Positions 14,863 through 17,985 of a stretch of 17,985 bases of DNA are shown piece by piece (position 1 is the stretch's first letter; each line of letters starts with the position of its first letter). A program made the translations under genes and the position numbers. The notes below the pieces were generated by a model. That model searched no databases. It saw only the letters and a list, made by a program, of their open reading frames with translations, and was not told where the DNA came from. Source of the DNA: Bacteroidales bacterium UBA2030. Its GTDB lineage: Bacteria > Bacteroidota > Bacteroidia > Bacteroidales > TTA-H9. The stretch lies in contig DDBO01000059.1 of NCBI GenBank assembly GCA_002332755.1, positions 1-17,985 on the forward strand, in the 5' to 3' direction.

Positions 14863-16878
14863 TTATTCTTCTGATTTTTCTTCTGAAGATTCTTTATTTT
14901 CAGACTTGGACGAAGATTTAGCCTTTTTTGCTCTGGCCTCAAGGCGAGCTTTTTCTTCTTCAAGCATCTCCTCTTTCAAAGCAGCCAAGGCTTCTATATC
15001 TCCAAGAGTGGTTTTTTCGATGTTATCCTTGATTTTTTTGATAGCGCTTTTAGCAGATTCCTTTTCAGCCTTATTTTTCTCATTTTCTTTGGCTTTCTCG
15101 GCTTCTTTAATATCCTGATGAATCCGGGAATGGGAAACTACGATTTTGCGATTTTCTTTCGAAAATTCAACCACTTTAAAATCAAGGGTTTCATCAATCT
15201 TGGCTTCTTCACCATTTTCTTTTACAGCCTGGCGAGCCGGGCAGTACGCTTCTACACCATAGGGCAAGGCAACTACATAGCCTTTGTCTTGTTTACCTGT
15301 AATTGTGCCTTTATGTATAGATCCCAGGGTGAAGATGCTTTCGAATACATCCCATGGATTTTCCTCAAGCTGTTTGTGGCCAAGGCTGAGTCTGCGCGAT
15401 TCAATGTCTACATCGAGAACAACCACGTCGATCTTTTCACCAATCTTGGTAAACTCGGCCGGGTGCTTGATTTTCTTGCTCCATGAGAGATCGGAAATAT
15501 GAATGAGTCCATCGACACCTTCTTCGAGTTCAACAAAAATACCGAAGTTGGTAAAGTTGCGCACGGTAGCGGTGTGCTTTGATCCAATGGGATATTTTTC
15601 CTTGATGTTGTTCCAGGGGTCGGGGATAAGCTGTTTGATGCCCAGCGACATTTTGCGCTGTTCGCGGTCGAGGGTTAGAATAACGGCTTCCACCTCGTCG
15701 CCTACCTTTAGAAAATCGTGAGCTGTGCGCAGATGTTGCGACCACGACATTTCCGAAACATGGATAAGTCCTTCAACACCGGGTGCTATTTCGACAAAAG
15801 CGCCATAATCGGCCAGTACAACCACTTTCCCTTTAACCTTATCACCAACTTTCAGATCGGGATCGAGAGAATCCCAGGGGTGAGGAGTAAGTTGTTTGAG
15901 ACCCAGGGCTATACGTTTCTTGCTATCATCGAAGTCGAGGATAACTACCTGGAGTTTCTGGTCGAGCTGAACTACTTCTTCAGGATGATTGATGCGTCCC
16001 CATGAGAGATCGGTAATATGGATGAGACCATCAACACCACCCAGATCGATAAATACACCATAAGAGGTAATGTTCTTGACTGTACCCTCGAGAATTTGTC
16101 CTTTTTCAAGTTTAGCAATGATTTCAGCTTTCTGGGCTTCAAGTTCATCTTCAATGAGGGCCTTGTGGGAAACCACCACGTTTTTATATTCATGATTGAT
16201 TTTCACCACTTTAAATTCCATAACCTTATCCACATAAGCATCGTAGTCGCGGATAGGTTTAACATCAATCTGAGAGCCGGGAAGGAAGGCCTCAATACCA
16301 AATACATCAACGATAAGGCCACCTTTGGTACGGCTTTTAACATATCCTTTGATGATTTCCTGATTATCATAAGCCTCGTTGACCCTTTCCCATGCACGGA
16401 GCAGGCGAGCTTTTTTATGTGAAAGTATCAATTGCCCTGTGCGGTCTTCCTGGCTTTCAACATAAACTTCTACTTTGTCGCCTACTTTAAGGTCAGGATT
16501 GTACTTGAATTCAGCGGCCGGGATTACGGCATCGCTTTTAAAACCAATGTTCACCACCACTTCGCGGGGATTGATGGAGACCACGGTGCCTTCAACTACT
16601 TCTTTTTCGGCAATAGAGCTAAAAGTTTTTACATAGAGATCCTGAAGTTTTTCCAGGTCGTCTTTTTTGTAGTGGGCTTTTTTACCTGTGTCTTCCCAAT
16701 CGAAATCCTGGGGTGGTTCTGGTCTTTTTTTGATTTTCTTTGCTTTGGGTTCAACCACTTCTGGCGCTGTTTCCGTTTCTACTTTTGCTTCGGGCATTGC
16801 CTCTTGGTTGACGGTTTCCTCTGGCTGAGGAGCGGGATTTTCAATGCCGTTGTTGGCATTTGCTTCAATTTCTGACAT
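14863..16878 (-). CDS. rpsA: 30S ribosomal protein S1
   Basis: This 671-residue protein contains six S1 (OB-fold RNA-binding) domains at about 93-155, 173-238, 260-327, 345-414, 431-500 and 518-584. Domains 3-5 carry the classic signatures GVFIDLGGVDGLIHITDLSW, GAFVEIAPGVEGLIHVSEMSW and GIFVELEEGVDGLIHISDLSW. S1 brings mRNAs to the 30S subunit and opens their structure. That matters in Bacteroidota, where most genes lack Shine-Dalgarno sequences. Compared with E. coli S1 (557 residues) it has an acidic, Pro/Glu-rich extension of about 90 residues at the N-terminus and a Lys/Glu-rich tail of about 85 residues (587-671). The ATG at 16878 is preceded by an A-rich leader with no nearby Shine-Dalgarno, downstream of an elaborate 5' region. 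Confidence 0.97.
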   Translation of the reverse strand: MSEIEANANNGIENPAPQPEETVNQEAMPEAKVETETAPEVVEPKAKKIKKRPEPPQDFDWEDTGKKAHYKKDDLEKLQDLYVKTFSSIAEKEVVEGTVVSINPREVVVNIGFKSDAVIPAAEFKYNPDLKVGDKVEVYVESQEDRTGQLILSHKKARLLRAWERVNEAYDNQEIIKGYVKSRTKGGLIVDVFGIEAFLPGSQIDVKPIRDYDAYVDKVMEFKVVKINHEYKNVVVSHKALIEDELEAQKAEIIAKLEKGQILEGTVKNITSYGVFIDLGGVDGLIHITDLSWGRINHPEEVVQLDQKLQVVILDFDDSKKRIALGLKQLTPHPWDSLDPDLKVGDKVKGKVVVLADYGAFVEIAPGVEGLIHVSEMSWSQHLRTAHDFLKVGDEVEAVILTLDREQRKMSLGIKQLIPDPWNNIKEKYPIGSKHTATVRNFTNFGIFVELEEGVDGLIHISDLSWSKKIKHPAEFTKIGEKIDVVVLDVDIESRRLSLGHKQLEENPWDVFESIFTLGSIHKGTITGKQDKGYVVALPYGVEAYCPARQAVKENGEEAKIDETLDFKVVEFSKENRKIVVSHSRIHQDIKEAEKAKENEKNKAEKESAKSAIKKIKDNIEKTTLGDIEALAALKEEMLEEEKARLEARAKKAKSSSKSENKESSEEKSEE

Positions 16879-16892
16879 TCAGTTTGCTTTGT

Positions 16893-16991
16893 GGTTTATC
16901 GTTCTGACCTCCGGACCATCATCCCGATAAACCGGGTTCAACATACTTATTTCTCACCATGCTCTCTCCGGAAAAAGAGCCTGCAAAATTA
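16893..16991 (-). promoter_or_regulatory. rpsA promoter and structured leader
   Basis: On the minus strand a -7 box TAATTTTG (16984-16991) should start transcription near 16979, giving a leader of about 100 nt; the -33 element is weak. The leader contains a strong Shine-Dalgarno (GGAGAG, 16964-16969) 3 nt before an ATG at 16960. A 9-bp perfect stem pairs GGTTTATCG (16893-16901) with CGATAAACC (16925-16933) around a 23-nt loop that contains GGAGG (16908-16912). The word TCCGGAG occurs twice in the leader. Two mini-ORFs overlap the stem. This resembles an autoregulatory or attenuation leader; S1 is known to repress its own mRNA in E. coli. Confidence 0.5.
16919..16960 (-). CDS. Possible 13-residue leader peptide upstream of rpsA
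   Basis: The ATG at 16960 follows a GGAGAG Shine-Dalgarno by 3 nt and opens a frame encoding MVRNKYVEPGLSG, stopping with TGA at 16919-16921. Its last codons run through the 3' part of one arm of the rpsA leader hairpin, so a ribosome translating it would open the stem. The TGA overlaps the ATG (16922) of a second mini-ORF (MMVRRSER, stop 16896-16898) lying across the loop and other arm. No homology can be judged at this length; it may be regulatory or a chance frame. Confidence 0.3.
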   Translation of the reverse strand: MVRNKYVEPGLSG

Positions 16992-17155
16992 CTTATTTTT
17001 TTGATTTTGAATAACGAAAATGAATTTTATACAAAGGGATTTATGGAAATACATAAGAAATCGTAATAGCAAGCCACACAATATCAAAATTTTAATTATT
17101 ATGGGTATTCCAAACTTATTTCAGGTAACTCTTATGCATACCGGACAATGATTAC

Positions 17156-17163
17156 TAATTTTG
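17156..17163 (+). promoter_or_regulatory. -7 box of the right-edge lipoprotein gene
   Basis: TAATTTTG matches TAnnTTTG and ends 23 nt before the ATG at 17187. It lies downstream of an alternative in-frame ATG at 17148, so it supports the later start. The -33 region is weak. The rest of the roughly 190 bp between the rpsA -7 box and this gene is A/T-rich and shows nothing else I can support. Confidence 0.55.
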
Positions 17164-17186
17164 CTCGTTTTCTTATAAAACTCAGG

Positions 17187-17985
17187 ATGCAAAATAACCG
17201 AAATTTTCCAAAAATTATTTTATTAGTCTGTGTATTAGCCGGATTATTTGCTTTCCAGGTTATGCAGACAGGATGTGGAAAAGACGAACCATCTCCGGAT
17301 CCCGGCCTAAAATTGTCATTTAGCACCGATACCTTGAGATTCGACACTGTTTTTACTACTGTAGGCTCCATAACCCGGGAATTCAGAGTTTACAACAAAA
17401 CTGATAAAAAACTCAGGATCAGCAATATAACTCTTGCGAATGGCAGCTCAAGCCCGTTTATTATCAATCTGGATGGACAGCAGGGTATTCAATTTAAAGA
17501 TGTTGAAATTGATGCGGGTGATAGTTTATTTGTTTTCGTCAGATTACGCATTGATCCTAATGATAAAAACAATCCTTTTGAAGTCAGAGATAGTGTGGTT
17601 TTCGAAACCAATGGAAATTTGCAGCATGTAAAATTGATGGCATGGGGACGTAATGCATGGTTTCATACTCCTGATATTTTTCAGGAAGGCCTGCCCCCCT
17701 ACTCTATTATCGATTGTTCTAAGCCATGGACAGCCGACAAACCGCATGTGATTTATGGATGGGCTGTGGTTGACTCTGCCTCCACATTGACAATTGAATC
17801 CGGAACGGAGGTATATTTTCATAAAGATGCTTTATTGCTTGTATATAGAGGTGGTTCACTTAAGGTTTTGGGAGAACCGGGCCGGGAAGTAATTTTCCGT
17901 AACGATCGCCTCGATGAATTTTACAAGGATCTTCCCGGTCAGTGGAATGGTATATGGCTAAGCAAAGGGAGTAAAGAAAATTTTA
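17187..17985 (+). CDS. Conserved envelope lipoprotein, N-terminal part (cut by window edge)
   Basis: This frame starts at the ATG at 17187 and runs off the window (266 codons seen). It has a signal peptide with a lipobox-like MQTGC (Cys30). Residues 42-152 form a beta-sandwich-like domain: LSFSTDTLRFDTVFTTVGS, then REFRVYNKTDKKLRISNI and DSLFVFVRLRID. This resembles the Ig-like, choice-of-anchor type domains found in Bacteroidota surface proteins. After about residue 180 the pattern changes to short strands (LTIESGTEVYF, LLLVYRGGSLKVLGEPGREVIF, WNGIWL), which suggests the beginning of a right-handed beta-helix. The function is unknown; a cell-surface role is inferred. An in-frame ATG at 17148 was rejected because a -7 box lies between the two. 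Confidence 0.75.
   Translation, partial: MQNNRNFPKIILLVCVLAGLFAFQVMQTGCGKDEPSPDPGLKLSFSTDTLRFDTVFTTVGSITREFRVYNKTDKKLRISNITLANGSSSPFIINLDGQQGIQFKDVEIDAGDSLFVFVRLRIDPNDKNNPFEVRDSVVFETNGNLQHVKLMAWGRNAWFHTPDIFQEGLPPYSIIDCSKPWTADKPHVIYGWAVVDSASTLTIESGTEVYFHKDALLLVYRGGSLKVLGEPGREVIFRNDRLDEFYKDLPGQWNGIWLSKGSKENF

Noticed and set aside
16432..16875. A 147-codon open frame on the plus strand opposite the 5' part of rpsA.
   Set aside because: It is rich in Phe, Cys and Trp, is an antisense shadow of the Lys/Glu-rich S1 sequence, and has no homology signal or promoter.
17148..17187. An earlier in-frame ATG (17148) for the right-edge lipoprotein.
   Set aside because: A good -7 box lies downstream of it (17156-17163), and the later ATG starts directly before the charged and hydrophobic parts of the signal peptide.
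1..17985. CRISPR arrays, toxin-antitoxin pairs, prophage or restriction and other defence modules.
   Set aside because: No regularly spaced repeats, no small paired genes and no recognisable defence or phage domains were found on either strand.

Overview
The window looks like chromosomal DNA of a Bacteroidota bacterium, most likely an environmental Bacteroidales- or Flavobacteria-like lineage. The evidence is consistent: seven promoter -7 boxes of the Bacteroidota form TAnnTTTG, A/T-rich gene starts with almost no Shine-Dalgarno sequences, many lipoproteins with short lipoboxes, an LruC-domain lipoprotein, DUF3298 and GldI-like FKBP proteins, and an S1 protein with long charged tails. The species cannot be named from this sequence.

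Layout. At the left edge is the 5' end of ndk (minus strand, running off the window). Divergent from it is a five-gene plus-strand operon (252-4814): an NrnA-like DHH phosphoesterase, then four consecutive FKBP-type peptidyl-prolyl isomerase lipoproteins carrying 1, 2, 3 and 2 FKBP-like domains. A hairpin at 4839-4877 closes this operon and also ends the convergent minus-strand group: a Zn-ribbon/SAM methyltransferase (7531-8355), a membrane-anchored hybrid histidine kinase (6047-7504), and an overlapping soluble hybrid kinase (4894-6054) whose phosphoacceptor histidine is replaced by Glu. The kinase pair has its own good promoter overlapping the methyltransferase stop codon.

Further right are a secreted DUF3298-type protein (8517-9647), an IS110-family element (about 9718-11200) whose transposase is cut by one in-frame TAA, and a 758-residue LruC-domain lipoprotein (11267-13543). 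Then come tRNA-Arg(ACG) with a clear promoter and terminator, ribonuclease Z (rnz), and ribosomal protein S1 (rpsA). The rpsA leader is unusual: it holds a strong Shine-Dalgarno, two overlapping mini-ORFs and a 9-bp hairpin. At the right edge starts a conserved envelope lipoprotein (17187 onward, cut by the window end).

How it fits together. The left operon points to envelope protein folding: several outer-membrane or periplasmic FKBP isomerases are made together. The middle is signalling plus a mobile element in a neutral intergenic site. The right is core RNA metabolism and translation (tRNA, RNase Z, S1). The most interesting items are the stepwise FKBP domain expansion with catalytically degenerate modules, the histidine-less kinase paired with a normal one, the palindrome-dense left end of the IS110 element (a possible bridge-RNA or start-masking structure), and the rpsA leader. 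No CRISPR array, phage module or defence system was seen.
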